From Lepus europaeus (Eukaryota; Chordata; Mammalia; Lagomorpha; Leporidae), in contig NC_084832.1 in assembly GCF_033115175.1 (NCBI RefSeq), positions 9,971,342 to 10,035,341 on the forward strand: 64,000 nt of DNA, written 5' to 3'. The translations under genes were made by a program, and so were the position numbers. The notes below the pieces were generated by a model that was given only the letters and a program-made list of their open reading frames with translations, had not been told where the DNA came from and did not search any database. This document shows positions 51,727 through 64,000 of this stretch, one piece after another; position 1 is the first letter of the stretch; every line of letters starts with the position of its first letter.

Positions 51727-64000
<12,274 letters not shown>

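Overview
The window is mammalian nuclear DNA, almost certainly from a leporid such as the European rabbit (Oryctolagus cuniculus). About thirty-five tRNA-derived C-type SINEs of the lagomorph kind (CSINE) and several lagomorph L1 3-prime ends lie among older mammalian repeats (MIR, L2, L1M, Tigger-like). The host genes are intron-rich, have consensus splice sites, and occur in the order found at human 13q33.1: BIVM (minus strand) - POGLUT2/KDELC1 - TEX30 - CCDC168 (all plus strand). Species and gene names come from recognition of protein sequence, not from a search.

Layout. 1-5.9 kb: old L1M fragments broken up by CSINEs. 6.44-7.04 kb: the first coding exon of BIVM on the minus strand. 7.0-11.6 kb: BIVM 5-prime intron with an L1M remnant and an L2. 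11.6-13.3 kb: a CpG island that serves as the divergent BIVM/POGLUT2 promoter, with a ZNF143-like site and a CCAAT box. 13.0-27.65 kb: the complete POGLUT2 gene in ten coding exons, 502 codons, ending in KDEL. 27.7-37.3 kb: intergenic repeats. 37.4-38.6 kb: a second CpG island with the probable TEX30 first exon. 41.6-46.4 kb: TEX30 coding exons, 225 codons, with an intact Ser-Asp-His triad. 46.4-51.7 kb: repeats plus an unidentified coding-like remnant on the minus strand. 51.7-64.0 kb: the start of CCDC168, with three small exons, an 8.2-kb repeat-filled intron, and then one giant exon that is still open at the window edge.

The genes do not form a pathway. POGLUT2 is an ER-resident O-glucosyltransferase acting on EGF repeats. 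TEX30 is a small alpha/beta-hydrolase-fold protein. BIVM and CCDC168 are poorly characterised. No new multi-gene system is visible. The items most worth a second look are a tailless 5S rRNA retro-fragment with a perfect 16-bp target duplication, a chain of tiny upstream ORFs before TEX30, a recent in-frame internal duplication in CCDC168, mobile-element insertions very close to splice sites of POGLUT2 and TEX30, a threefold SINE insertion at one site, and the unidentified coding-like remnant between TEX30 and CCDC168.
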